A stretch of DNA of 64,000 nucleotides from Peribacillus sp. FSL E2-0218 (lineage in GTDB: Bacteria; Bacillota; Bacilli; Bacillales; DSM-1321). Below the pieces are notes generated by a model, which saw only the letters and a list, made by a program, of their open reading frames with translations, made no database searches and was not told the origin of the DNA. The DNA is taken from positions 4,033,501 to 4,097,500 of the forward strand of contig NZ_CP150304.1 of the NCBI RefSeq assembly GCF_037992945.1, given 5' to 3'. Positions 44,323-53,241 of this stretch are shown piece after piece. The position numbers were made by a program, and so were the translations under genes. How positions within the stretch are numbered: position 1 is the stretch's first letter; every line of letters starts with the position of its first letter.

Positions 44323-45789
44323 TTAAGATAGATCTTCTCCATTTGTTTCGATCACTTTTTTATACCAGTAGAACGAATCTTTCTTCGAGCGTGCAAGTGT
44401 GCCGTTTCCTTCATCATCCTGATCCACATAGATGAAGCCGTAGCGCTTGGACATTTCGTTCGTTGAGACACTGATTAGATCAATGGGCCCCCATGCCGTG
44501 TAGCCAAGCAAATCAACGCCGTATTTGACAGCTTCCTTCATTTGTTCAATATGCTGTCTTAAGTAGTCAACACGATACGGGTCATGAATGGAGCCATCTT
44601 CCTCGACCTTATCATGGGCACCAAGACCATTTTCAACGATGAACAGCGGTTTTCCATAGCGATTATGGAAGTCTTGCAATGTATAACGAAGCCCTTTTGG
44701 ATCGATCTGCCATCCCCAATCGGATGTTTCAAGGTGAGGGTTTTTAACACTATTTTTCACCATATTCCCGAGAACACTCTCTTTTTCACCTTGTGTAGTA
44801 ACAGAGATAGACATGTAGTAACTAAATGAGATGAAATCGACAGGATACTGTTTAATAATCTCATCATCGCCTATTTTCTTTTCAATCACGATGTCATTTT
44901 CCTCAAAGTAACGCTCCATTAACTTCGGATATTCTCCTCGCACTTGAACGTCTGTGAAGAATAGGTTCATATCATTGTGGTTTTGCGCTAATAAGATGTC
45001 ATCCGGATGGTTCGTGACAGGATACGTGGTCATGCGTGCAAGCATGCATCCTACTTGTACTCCGGGAATGATTTCATGGGCAAGCTTCGTGGCAAGGGAA
45101 CTAGCGACAAATTGATGGTGGGCTGCTTGATACGCTACTTGCTCGAATGTCTTGTCCGGAACGTTTTCAACGAGCACACCGCCACCTGTGTAAGGACTGT
45201 GTGTAATGACGTTGATTTCATTAAAGGTGAGCCAGTATTTCACCTTGTTTTTATAGCGCGTAAACACGGTCTCTGCATAGCGCGTGTAGAATCCAATAAG
45301 CTTCCGGTTATGCCACCCGTTGTATTTCCGCGTCAATTCAAGCGGAGTTTCATAGTGTGAAAGAGTTACAAGCGGCTCAATGCCGTATTTCAACATTTCA
45401 TCGAAAAGATCGTCGTAAAATTTCAATCCTGCTTCATTCGGTTGTTGGTCATCGCCATTCGGAAAAATGCGCGCCCAGTGAATCGAAATGCGAAGTGTTT
45501 TAAATCCCATTTCTGCAAATAACGCCATGTCTTCTTTGTAGCGGTGATAGAAATCAATCGCTGTACGTTTTGGAAAACGATCCTTTATTTTCCCTGCAAG
45601 AACGCCTTCAATGTAATCCGCTTTTACGTCCATAGAATAGCCGTTGCGTTCTTCTTTTGGAACGAAGCGAATCATATCCGCTGTAGAAAGTCCTTTGCCT
45701 GCAACATCAAAAGCACCTTCAAGTTGATTGGCTGCGGTTGCGCCGCCCCAGAGGAATCCTTTTTTGAATCCAGTATCCGTCATTGCCAT
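44323..45789 (-). CDS. bglH: 6-phospho-beta-glucosidase (GH1)
   Basis: 488 residues. GH1 motifs: FLWGGATAANQLEGAF at the N-terminus, the acid/base in TFNEINV and the nucleophile in LFIVENGLGAHD. It hydrolyses phosphorylated aryl-beta-glucosides or cellobiose delivered by the PTS permease encoded upstream. Third gene of licT-bglP-bglH; 65 bp after bglP. The start at 45789 follows AAAGGAC; a GTG three codons earlier is an alternative. Confidence 0.93.
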   Translation of the reverse strand: MAMTDTGFKKGFLWGGATAANQLEGAFDVAGKGLSTADMIRFVPKEERNGYSMDVKADYIEGVLAGKIKDRFPKRTAIDFYHRYKEDMALFAEMGFKTLRISIHWARIFPNGDDQQPNEAGLKFYDDLFDEMLKYGIEPLVTLSHYETPLELTRKYNGWHNRKLIGFYTRYAETVFTRYKNKVKYWLTFNEINVITHSPYTGGGVLVENVPDKTFEQVAYQAAHHQFVASSLATKLAHEIIPGVQVGCMLARMTTYPVTNHPDDILLAQNHNDMNLFFTDVQVRGEYPKLMERYFEENDIVIEKKIGDDEIIKQYPVDFISFSYYMSISVTTQGEKESVLGNMVKNSVKNPHLETSDWGWQIDPKGLRYTLQDFHNRYGKPLFIVENGLGAHDKVEEDGSIHDPYRVDYLRQHIEQMKEAVKYGVDLLGYTAWGPIDLISVSTNEMSKRYGFIYVDQDDEGNGTLARSKKDSFYWYKKVIETNGEDLS

Positions 45790-45854
45790 ATTCTCCACGT
45801 CCTTTGTTTATTTTTTATTATGGAGGGCTAAGACCCTTGCCCTCCAAGTCTGCT

Positions 45855-47777
45855 TTATTTCACTATCGAAAGTAGTTGTTCCTCTTCGAATATCTGCCCC
45901 TTCTCATTGACTGGCAGGACATCTAAATAATCTGCTGTATTTGTCACTATAATCATCGTAACGGAGTCGAGGCCTTCTGCCTGGATGGCATCCCGATCAA
46001 ATTCAATCAGCGGCTGGCCGCTGATTACACGATCTCCCTCTTTAACAAGTGCTTTAAAATGTTTTCCTCTAAGAGAAACCGTATCAATCCCAATATGAAT
46101 CAATATTTCCTGCCCATCATCTCCTTTTATGCCAACTGCATGTTGAGAATCCGGCAACACCATGATGATTCCTGGGACTGGAGAGACGACACGATTATCA
46201 GCTGGCTGGATGGCAATCCCTTTTCCCATAATCTCTTGCGCGAATGTTGCATCTGAAACGTCTTTTAAAGGAACGATTTTTCCTGTTAACGGGGAAAATA
46301 CATCGGCCGTTTTTGATTCACCTTCCATACTGGTTATCGTAGATGCAGCTTCTGCCAATCCTTTTTCAACTTTCCCAGCTCCACTAGTTTGGTCTTCTGT
46401 CGCAATATCTTCAAACCCGAAGATCAAAATCAGAATAATGGGTAGAATGATCGCTAATGCAAGCATGACGAGAGCAACGATCAAGTTACCCGCCTCTCCA
46501 CTGGGATCCGCGAATGTCGGAATGGAGAATATCCCGACTAGTCCCCCCATGGTAAACGCTTTGAATCCATACCAACCAGCAAAAGCACCAAGCAATCCAC
46601 TAGAAATCATCGCATAGTAGAATGGTCTTTTTAATTTCATGTTGACTCCATACATTGCCGGTTCTGTAATCCCGATCACCGCCGAGATTCCTGAGGATAT
46701 TCCAAGCTGTCTCAATTCCTTATTTTTAGTCCGCAGCGCTACGCCAAAGGCAGCTCCAGCTTGAGCCAAGTTACTAATGAACATCGTGGGTGCCAGGACA
46801 TTATCAAACCCGTAAAGAGACATGTTCTGAATGCTAATTGGTGCGAACGTGTAATGCATGCCTGTCATAACGATCAGCGGCATCAATCCAGCCATCAGCA
46901 AACCAGCCACCGGGCCCGCATGTTCAAAGAGCCAAGCAAATACTTGGGATAGTCCATTCCCAATATTTGTACCGAGCGGCCCAATCAACCAGAGGGTGAG
47001 AGGCACGACGATAAGCAGCGCAAGCAATGGGGAAAACATCACCGTAATCGATGAAGGCATCCATGAACGAATAAATTTGTATACATATTTCAATAACAGA
47101 ACACTTAAGATGATAGGAAGAACGCTAGAAGCGTAGTTCACAACGGGAATGGAAACGAAACTTAATCCAAATAATGTAAAATTCGAAATATCCGTGATAC
47201 CTCGTGTTGCATCAACAAAAGTGGGATAAAGTAATGTACCAGCTATCGCAAGTGCTAAATATTCGTTTGTTTTGAATTTACGTGCAGCTGAAACGGCTAA
47301 GAAGAAGGGCAGGAAGTAGAAAACCCCGTCACCAATTGCATTGAGTACTGCGTATGTGTCACTTTTTGAACTAAACCAACCAAAGGTTATGAATAAAGCG
47401 ACAAAACCTTTTAACAAGCCAGCACCGACAAGCGCTGGAAGGATCGGGGTAAATATCCCGGAGATCGTATCCAAGATCCGACTGATTCCCCCTTGTTTCT
47501 CTCTATTTTTACTATTAGACGAACCGCCAACCCCAACAAGCGGCTCCACTTCTTCAAAAACCTCAGCTACTTTGTTTCCGATAATGACCTGAAACTGATC
47601 GCCAGAAAACTGGGCACCCATGACGCCGTCAATTTGTTTAATTTCATCAAGCTTTACTTTGTTCTTATCTTGAAGGTTGAATCGCAGTCGGGTAACACAG
47701 TGCCAAACTTGATCCACATTTTCGCGTCCGCCGATTTTCAACACAATCTCTTTAGCTGTCTCCTTGTGTGTAGCCAA
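45855..47777 (-). CDS. bglP: PTS beta-glucoside-specific permease, IIBCA
   Basis: 640 residues from a TTG at 47777. Domains in order: IIB (about 1-80, phospho-cysteine in WHCVTRLRF), IIC (about 105-470, ten or so membrane segments with GITEPAMYGVN) and IIA (about 500-640, ILIHIGIDTVSL with the active histidine). It imports and phosphorylates beta-glucosides. Directly behind licT with a RAT/terminator in the 124-bp gap, so it is expressed when LicT binds RNA. Confidence 0.94.
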   Translation of the reverse strand: MATHKETAKEIVLKIGGRENVDQVWHCVTRLRFNLQDKNKVKLDEIKQIDGVMGAQFSGDQFQVIIGNKVAEVFEEVEPLVGVGGSSNSKNREKQGGISRILDTISGIFTPILPALVGAGLLKGFVALFITFGWFSSKSDTYAVLNAIGDGVFYFLPFFLAVSAARKFKTNEYLALAIAGTLLYPTFVDATRGITDISNFTLFGLSFVSIPVVNYASSVLPIILSVLLLKYVYKFIRSWMPSSITVMFSPLLALLIVVPLTLWLIGPLGTNIGNGLSQVFAWLFEHAGPVAGLLMAGLMPLIVMTGMHYTFAPISIQNMSLYGFDNVLAPTMFISNLAQAGAAFGVALRTKNKELRQLGISSGISAVIGITEPAMYGVNMKLKRPFYYAMISSGLLGAFAGWYGFKAFTMGGLVGIFSIPTFADPSGEAGNLIVALVMLALAIILPIILILIFGFEDIATEDQTSGAGKVEKGLAEAASTITSMEGESKTADVFSPLTGKIVPLKDVSDATFAQEIMGKGIAIQPADNRVVSPVPGIIMVLPDSQHAVGIKGDDGQEILIHIGIDTVSLRGKHFKALVKEGDRVISGQPLIEFDRDAIQAEGLDSVTMIIVTNTADYLDVLPVNEKGQIFEEEQLLSIVK

Positions 47778-47800
47778 AATATTTCCCCCTTTTTTCCAAT

Positions 47801-47856
47801 AAAAAACCCAAACAGATGCCCAAGCATGTTTTCATCACATGCTTAGTCTGTTTGGG
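47801..47856 (-). terminator. LicT-controlled terminator in front of bglP
   Basis: ACCCAAACAG... and ...CTGTTTGGGT form the long arms, with a CATG-rich inner stem (CAAGCATG/CATGCTT) and a closing TTTTTT on the minus strand. Its 5' arm overlaps the RAT. Confidence 0.85.
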
Positions 47857-47884
47857 TAATGCCTGATCTAGTCAGTAGCAATCC
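47855..47884 (-). promoter_or_regulatory. RAT antiterminator site between licT and bglP
   Basis: On the minus strand the site starts GGATTGCTACTGACTAGATC and ends AGGCATTACC, matching the ribonucleic antiterminator bound by LicT/SacY-type proteins and overlapping the terminator arm. Confidence 0.85.
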
Positions 47885-47901
47885 TCAAGTGAAGATAACG
47901 G

Positions 47902-48753
47902 TTATTCAGTTTCAGCACGACTGGTGACGCGCCATATATGCAGTGTTAAATAAAGCTTTTCGTCCGATGATAGTGACCAGCCGTACTGTTTAAGCAGCAG
48001 GTTGGCAATTTTCCCGACTGCCTGGTATGCCTTCATATACTTCGTTTTCACCACATCAAGTAAAGTGTTATCGACTTGTGGGTTACCATCTTGTTCGTGA
48101 TCAAGCTGACGTATGACGAAAAATCGTAAATGCGTGACAAGCCTGGAATAGTTCATGGAATCTTCATCTAGTTTAATTTGAAAGTGATACTGAACGATGT
48201 CGATGATTCGATTGATCACCTCAGTCATTTTCATCGTTTCTTCAATCTTCGCATGCGCATTTTGGGCATTGACGAAGTGATAAGTAAGGAATGTTTCTTC
48301 ACTTTTAGGAAGAAGTACATCGAGTTGATCATATACAAATCGAATCGCATTCACTGCCGCCTGGTACTCTTTATGATAGAGCTTTTTCACTTCCCAACGG
48401 CTTGGTTGCGCGTATTCAATGCCTGCATCGCTCCGCTCAATGGCGAAATTCAAGTGATCCGCAAGAGTTAAGTAAATATTCGTATTGAATGTTACGCCAA
48501 TTTCAGCTTCGGCTCGCTTGATTATTTCTACGGATACCTCAAGGATTTCCGGTTTGATGCTGTCAAGAATTTGTGCAAGTGGTCTACGGACCGTCGAAGA
48601 TTCAGCTACAAACTTACGCCGAATGAGGGATTCATCAATCATGTCCCCTTTTTTCTTCTGATAGCCAACAGCCGTTCCCATCACGACCCATTCTAAATTT
48701 GAGGAATCCTCCACTAAGGCTACATTGTTATTGAACGCTTTAACAAACTTCAT
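47902..48753 (-). CDS. licT: BglG/LicT-family transcriptional antiterminator
   Basis: 283 residues. The N-terminal ~55 residues form the RNA-binding CAT domain (FVKAFNNNVALVED...WVVMGTAVGYQKKKGD). Two PTS regulation domains follow, with conserved histidines near NIYLTLADHLNFAIER and FLTYHFVNAQNAHAK, and in LVTHLRFFVIRQL and KLYLTLHIWRV. It prevents termination at RAT sites when beta-glucosides are present and HPr phosphorylation is favourable. The start at 48753 follows GGGGGAAG. Two RATs, before licT and before bglP, make it autoregulatory. Confidence 0.94.
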   Translation of the reverse strand: MKFVKAFNNNVALVEDSSNLEWVVMGTAVGYQKKKGDMIDESLIRRKFVAESSTVRRPLAQILDSIKPEILEVSVEIIKRAEAEIGVTFNTNIYLTLADHLNFAIERSDAGIEYAQPSRWEVKKLYHKEYQAAVNAIRFVYDQLDVLLPKSEETFLTYHFVNAQNAHAKIEETMKMTEVINRIIDIVQYHFQIKLDEDSMNYSRLVTHLRFFVIRQLDHEQDGNPQVDNTLLDVVKTKYMKAYQAVGKIANLLLKQYGWSLSSDEKLYLTLHIWRVTSRAETE

Positions 48754-48806
48754 TGAAGCTTCCCCCACATCAAAGGAACGTAAAAAATCCCATCTTAAAA
48801 ATGCAT

Positions 48807-48843
48807 AAAAAAATCCAAGCACTTTCAACATAGGTAATGCCTG
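48807..48843 (-). terminator. LicT-controlled terminator in front of licT
   Basis: CAGGCATT (end of the RAT) pairs with AGTGCTTG across an 11-nt loop, followed by GATTTTTTT on the minus strand. Confidence 0.7.
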
Positions 48844-48862
48844 ATCGAGTCAGTAACAATCC
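48833..48862 (-). promoter_or_regulatory. RAT antiterminator site in the licT leader
   Basis: On the minus strand it starts GGATTGTTACTGACTCGATC and ends AGGCATTACC, nearly identical to the RAT in front of bglP. Confidence 0.85.
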
Positions 48863-48879
48863 TTATTCTCGTTAGCTAC

Positions 48880-48908
48880 AATATACTATGCAATGAAAAC
48901 GATGTCAA
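48880..48908 (-). promoter_or_regulatory. Sigma-A promoter of the licT-bglPH operon with overlapping cre
   Basis: TTGACA (48903-48908), 17-bp spacer, TATATT (48880-48885). TGAAAACGATGTCA at 48894-48907 (plus strand) is a perfect cre consensus and covers the -35, so CcpA can block initiation during growth on glucose. Confidence 0.88.
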
Positions 48909-49107
48909 TCATTTTGTAACCGATATCACAAGAGAATATAAAGTCGAATTGTATCGACTGCAGGACGAATTCGACGTAAAGAAAAAATCTAAAGGGAATG
49001 ATCCAGAATGAGCAAGCCTCTCCTCTTTCTCATTCAACACATACATAATTTCAGGCATCGCTGTCCATCTTAAGGAGGTATGCTAAAAAATATGGGAGGT
49101 AATACTT

Positions 49108-49722
49108 TTGCAAAATCAGCCTAATATGTCCAATACCCAACAGCCACAAGGCATGGTGCCGAACATGAACCATGGTGGTCATGAATTGTTTGATGCTCAC
49201 GAGGTCCTTTCAGGATTCATAAATGTATTAGATCAATACCAACTCTTTGACCAGCACATTAAAGATCAAGACCTGAAAGCGATCCTTCACCATCAGTATA
49301 CATTCGTAACAGATGTGTATAACATTGCTGTAGAAGCTTTCACGACAGGAAAAAAACCATCGCATGTATCCCAGCCTTACGAAATGCACCAAAATAATGC
49401 CGTCACGTACGGCCTCACGCCTTCTCAGCCTAAAAAACCGAATCAATCTGTAAACGAGATGAATGAACAAGGTGTTTCCGGTCACATGCTCGGACTTATC
49501 AAATCAACGGGGTCACTGCTTGCCATGACTGCTGTCGAAATCACCAACCCTGTGCTTAGAAGGGTCATCGCTGACAGTGTACCTAACTTTGTTGAAATGG
49601 CCTATGAAATTTTCCTTTATCAAAACAAGCATCGCTATTATCAAGTGCCGCAATTAGCGCCACAGGATATGACACAAATGATAAAAGGCTTTGCTCCTGC
49701 CGCAAAAAATATTATCAATTAA
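49108..49722 (+). CDS. CotF-family spore coat protein
   Basis: 204 residues from a TTG with GGGAGGT seven bases upstream. The N-terminus is rich in Asn, Gln and Pro (QPNMSNTQQPQGMVPNMNHGG). A ferritin-like Coat_F domain follows, with FDAHEVLSGFINVLDQYQLFDQHIKD and LLAMTAVEITNPVLRRVIADSVPNFVEMAYEIF. Such proteins are made in the mother cell and deposited in the spore coat. Single gene with its own terminator. Confidence 0.87.
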   Translation: MQNQPNMSNTQQPQGMVPNMNHGGHELFDAHEVLSGFINVLDQYQLFDQHIKDQDLKAILHHQYTFVTDVYNIAVEAFTTGKKPSHVSQPYEMHQNNAVTYGLTPSQPKKPNQSVNEMNEQGVSGHMLGLIKSTGSLLAMTAVEITNPVLRRVIADSVPNFVEMAYEIFLYQNKHRYYQVPQLAPQDMTQMIKGFAPAAKNIIN

Positions 49723-49724
49723 TA

Positions 49725-49770
49725 AAAAGCCCAGTTTTTCCACTTGATACAAGCGAAAAACTGGGCTTTT
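49725..49770. terminator. Bidirectional terminator after the coat gene
   Basis: AAAAGCCCAGTTTTTC pairs with GAAAAACTGGGCTTTT around a 14-nt loop. Confidence 0.85.
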
Positions 49771-49787
49771 CATCGAGTAAAACCAAT

Positions 49788-49991
49788 TCATGAACCATCC
49801 CGTACGGTTAACCCCTTCTCCGCAAGTGCACGCTTAAGCTGCTCCAACGCTTTCGGCCCCATCCCATGCAGCTTGAGAATTTCCGCCTCGCTCAGCTTGG
49901 TGAACTGTTCCAGCTGTACATACCCAGCCCCTGCTAATGCCCGCTGTGCAGGCTTCGCCAACTCTGGCGGCAGATCTGTGCCTTTATTCAT
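49788..49991 (-). CDS. Small RNA-polymerase alpha-CTD-like (helix-hairpin-helix) protein
   Basis: 67 residues: LPPELAKPAQRALAGAGYVQLEQFTKLSEAEILKLHGMGPKALEQLKRALAEKGLTV. The 'L..p....L..aGi..l.ql...s..el..l.G.G.kal..l...l...gl' pattern is that of the RNA polymerase alpha-subunit C-terminal domain, here alone. It likely binds DNA or protein through the HhH motif (HGMGPKA). Function unknown. GGGAGG precedes the ATG. Confidence 0.8.
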   Translation of the reverse strand: MNKGTDLPPELAKPAQRALAGAGYVQLEQFTKLSEAEILKLHGMGPKALEQLKRALAEKGLTVRDGS

Positions 49992-50073
49992 TACTCATCC
50001 TCCCTATGAAATCAATTTCGTTATGTTTCGTTCACCACCTTGATTTAAAACATGGAGTTTGTTGTGGTAAGGC

Positions 50074-50724
50074 TCAGCTTTTGCTTTTTATGAATTCCGC
50101 CAACCCGTTCATGACACTTTCTACAACCTTTATCGACCTTGAAGTATGAAAAGGCTCGATATCCAATGAATGATTAGTATCAGGGTATTGATTCATGCTG
50201 ATGTTCGTTTTAGTTTTGATCCTTTGAATTTTTTCTGGAACATAGTGAGGATCTTTTTCCCCAATCACTAGATGAATGGGATGATTGCTGCTCATTACCC
50301 CTTCAAAAACCGGGTCGAACTTCAGTAGCGGCGTAAGCAAAACCATTTTGGAATCGATATGCCGCTCGTCTTTCATAAAGCCATTAATGAGGGGGATGGT
50401 ACCAAGTGATTTACCTAAAAACATAGTTTCTTGATATTCTTTTTTTTGAGATACCTTCGCAATGACCGGAGAACAATCCCCAACCATAACTTTAGTGATA
50501 TCCACCAACTGCTGCTTGGTTATATCCTGCTCGTAAGAATAATGAATATGTACGACATCAAACCGATTTTGAAGAAGAGTCATTGTCGAATAATAAAATA
50601 ATGGCTTGTCATACGTGTAACCAGCACCCGAAAACATAAAACAAACAGCGGGACCTCCGTTTTCAATCTGGGTGTATGTCACATCTTTTTCGATCCCCTT
50701 TATTTTCCCTAAATTAACCTCCAT
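50074..50724 (-). CDS. Alpha/beta-hydrolase family protein
   Basis: 216 residues. The nucleophile elbow is GKSLG (FLGKSLGTIPLI), a probable acid is in VIGEKDPHYV and a catalytic histidine in PDTNHSLD near the C-terminus, in the usual order. The oxyanion region reads CFMFSGAGYTYDKPLFYYS. No signal peptide. Substrate unknown; could be an esterase or lysophospholipase-like enzyme. The start at 50724 follows AAGGGGGG; the ATG 24 codons upstream is less likely. Confidence 0.8.
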   Translation of the reverse strand: MEVNLGKIKGIEKDVTYTQIENGGPAVCFMFSGAGYTYDKPLFYYSTMTLLQNRFDVVHIHYSYEQDITKQQLVDITKVMVGDCSPVIAKVSQKKEYQETMFLGKSLGTIPLINGFMKDERHIDSKMVLLTPLLKFDPVFEGVMSSNHPIHLVIGEKDPHYVPEKIQRIKTKTNISMNQYPDTNHSLDIEPFHTSRSIKVVESVMNGLAEFIKSKS

Positions 50725-50894
50725 ATATAGGCCCCCCTTCCAGCATTCACCCCATATATTCATCAGCTTCCTGCCGCATCCCTGCTTGGTTGTCATGATT
50801 TAATGGTTTCGTTTCTCTTAGATCATATATATAATTTAATTATTGTCCTATTTTTTGGAAAAATACCATTCCAACCCTTAAAGGAGAGTGTGTA

Positions 50895-51686
50895 ATGAAT
50901 ATCAAATCGTTATGTTTCATTCTTGTCCTGCTGGTCGCCGGTTCTGTGAGCACGGTTCATGCTAGTGCAAACGGTCATAAGGTGAAGGAACTGCAGATTG
51001 GGGAATTCTTCGGCGGTGTGGATGGCACGATGATCATCCAAAATGTAAAAACGGATAAAGAATATATGTACAATAAGAAAAGAAGTAACGTTCGTTATAC
51101 TCCGGAGTCGTCGTTTAAAGTGGCGAATGCATTGATCGGCCTGCAGACAAAGGCCGTAAGCGATGAATATGAAGTGAAGCGGTGGGATGGGGTGATCCGG
51201 GAGTTCGAAGATTGGAATAGGGACCATTCGCTTGCTTCAGGCATGAGGTATTCCGTGATCTGGTTTTATCAAGAAATGGCCCGCGACATAGGTGCACAAA
51301 ACATGCAGCAATATGTGAACATGCTCGATTACGGCAATCATGATATATCTGGCGGGATCGATCATTTCTGGCTGGACAGCAGCCTGAACATATCTGCCAA
51401 GGAACAGGTCCAATTTATCGAAAAACTGGTGAAAGAAAAACTGCCCATCGATAAGCAGCATATGAGAACGGTAAAGAGAATCATGATCAATGAAGAAGCT
51501 GATGATTATGTCCTTCATGGAAAAACAGGTACGCGCCTCTCTGATATGGGATTGGGCTGGTATGTCGGTTACATCGAAACGGACAAAGGGACATGGGCTT
51601 TTGCCACGAACTTGGACGGCAGCGGAAGCACGGCAAAGGCGGTTACTCTGGAAGCTTTGAAAAAGTTGGAAATCATTAAGGAATGA
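50895..51686 (+). CDS. Class D (OXA-type) beta-lactamase
   Basis: 263 residues with a signal peptide (LCFILVLLVAGSVSTVHA-SA). All class D motifs are present: serine nucleophile SSFK (TPESSFKVANAL), SVI as S-x-V, YGN (LDYGNHD) and KTG (LHGKTGT), plus the WxxG-like FWLDSSL segment. It resembles chromosomal Bacillus class D enzymes of the BSU-1/BPU-1 group, which are secreted and hydrolyse some penicillins. Activity and spectrum cannot be inferred. AAAGGAGAGTG precedes the ATG; a strong terminator follows. Confidence 0.9.
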   Translation: MNIKSLCFILVLLVAGSVSTVHASANGHKVKELQIGEFFGGVDGTMIIQNVKTDKEYMYNKKRSNVRYTPESSFKVANALIGLQTKAVSDEYEVKRWDGVIREFEDWNRDHSLASGMRYSVIWFYQEMARDIGAQNMQQYVNMLDYGNHDISGGIDHFWLDSSLNISAKEQVQFIEKLVKEKLPIDKQHMRTVKRIMINEEADDYVLHGKTGTRLSDMGLGWYVGYIETDKGTWAFATNLDGSGSTAKAVTLEALKKLEIIKE

Positions 51687-51692
51687 CTAATC

Positions 51693-51724
51693 ACGCATGC
51701 CCCCTTTTCCGGGCATGCGTTTTG
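51693..51724 (+). terminator. Terminator after the beta-lactamase gene
   Basis: ACGCATGCCC pairs with GGGCATGCGT around CCTTTTCC, followed by TTTT. Confidence 0.88.
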
Positions 51725-51816
51725 CGACATTCCAATATTTTTCAAATAAAGGTTTCATTTGACGCAAAGGGAGGTACTTATTACCTATAATTATAAACAG
51801 GAACGGGGATACAGCC

Positions 51817-52134
51817 ATGATGAATAAACAAGAAGTAATTAACCACATATTAAACGGGGATCGACTTTACTTTACAAAGCTTTACAACAAATATGAAAAC
51901 ATGTTAAAAAATACTGCCCTGAAACTGACGGGTTCTGAAATCAATGCCGAGAATCTTTTGTTCATTACCTTCAAGAAATTGTGGGAATCGCCTCATTCGT
52001 TTGAAGCTTCCAATGATCGAATGATTTCCACCTACCTCATGAAACAGGTCGTATACAATCATCTACATGACAAGCGAAAGCGAGATAAGCAAAAAGAAAA
52101 CATCCAAGCTATCCGTACTTCCGATTTCCTTTGA
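51817..52134 (+). CDS. Sigma-70 region-2-like small protein
   Basis: 105 residues. LYFTKLYNKYENMLKNTALKLTGSEINAENLLFITFKKLWESP and ISTYLMKQVVYNHLHDKRKRDKQ follow ECF sigma region 2 (f..ly..y...l...a......dAedl.qe.f..lw). The region 4 helix-turn-helix is missing, and no frameshifted copy is seen in the next 150 bp. It could be a decayed sigma factor or a genuine region-2-only protein. GGGGATACAGCC precedes the ATG. Confidence 0.65.
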   Translation: MMNKQEVINHILNGDRLYFTKLYNKYENMLKNTALKLTGSEINAENLLFITFKKLWESPHSFEASNDRMISTYLMKQVVYNHLHDKRKRDKQKENIQAIRTSDFL

Positions 52135-52286
52135 TCAGCTTATATTGTGAAATACAACCGATTTTTGCTTCGTTTGTCTTAAAAGAATGGCTGCCAAGAA
52201 GCCTCCTTATCCGCATCATAGAATATCCTTCATCTTTTATACTTCCGGAAAATCCAGTTTCCCTATCATCCAAGCCTGCCAGACAT

Positions 52287-52772
52287 TCATTTTCCATTCA
52301 ATTCCTTAGTTAGCTCCGCTGCCGCAAGCAACACTTCCTTGGAATTTTCCTCACTGTTCAAGTGATTCCTCGAATGCAAAAGGATGGGCCTTACGGATTC
52401 GACTGAACGGCCGAATTCGTACATCCATTCATATCTCGGAACCATCCAAGTGTGGAAATGGTGCGTCGTATCTTCATTGTAAAAATAATACACATACTCT
52501 ATGTTCAATACGGTTCTTTGAGCCTTCCTGATTTTAGTCAATAGATTGATATAATCGATTTTTTCTTCTTCAGTCAGCTCATCCAGACACTTAATATGGC
52601 GTTTTGATGCTAAAATGATCAACCCTTTGATCGGGTATGCTACATCCTGGTGGGCGTGAAAATATTCCGTTTCAATGATGGTACCGCCTTCCGGCTCGGC
52701 TAAGCCGCTTGTTACGGCACAGCTCAAACAGTTCACCTCGATATTTTTCCCATTCGACATTAAAATCCCCAT
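52287..52772 (-). CDS. HIT-family hydrolase
   Basis: 161 residues. The histidine triad-like motif is HHFHTWMVPR near residue 104, with an N-terminal cysteine pair (CLSC) and GLIILASKRHIKCLDELTEEE before it, as in HIT hydrolases acting on nucleoside-phosphate conjugates. The start at 52772 has AAGGGAG seven bases upstream; a second ATG four codons later is possible. Physiological substrate unknown. Confidence 0.8.
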   Translation of the reverse strand: MGILMSNGKNIEVNCLSCAVTSGLAEPEGGTIIETEYFHAHQDVAYPIKGLIILASKRHIKCLDELTEEEKIDYINLLTKIRKAQRTVLNIEYVYYFYNEDTTHHFHTWMVPRYEWMYEFGRSVESVRPILLHSRNHLNSEENSKEVLLAAAELTKELNGK

Positions 52773-53241
52773 CGAAACGCTCCCTTCTTGCTCAATTTCA
52801 AGACATTCAACCGAATGGCCCGCTGATGATGCCTTTTTCCTGAAACTACACTGGTTATCCGGCGGGTCTTCATCAACACCACACTGTGAACTCGCGTGAT
52901 AGGCCAGAGCCTTACAACACTGTTTTTCGATTGCCTTGCCTCCACTCTACGATATAGATTTTCCGAGATTTATTCCACCGTTTTTTTTGCTTGTTTGCCA
53001 AAATAGGGATACTATAGCATCAAGAAAAAAGGCCCCTAATGAGTGGATTCATTCGTTTAGTTCGCAGGTGGATGCTCATGAATACGATCGAAACCGCCCA
53101 CCAAGGATCATTAAGCAAATGTATGGGATGAACACAAACGAAAGTCCAGTCCAGAAGACGGTAGCTGGAGAGTTTTCATTTTTCCCAATCAGGGAACAAG
53201 TTACAATAAAGGCGATTTTGAAAAAGAAAAGGAGCAAAACG

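Noticed and set aside
52936..53241. N-terminal extension of the SDR reading frame
   Set aside because: The SDR Rossmann motif starts at once after the ATG at 53242, which has a strong ribosome binding site; the upstream 102 codons have no domain.
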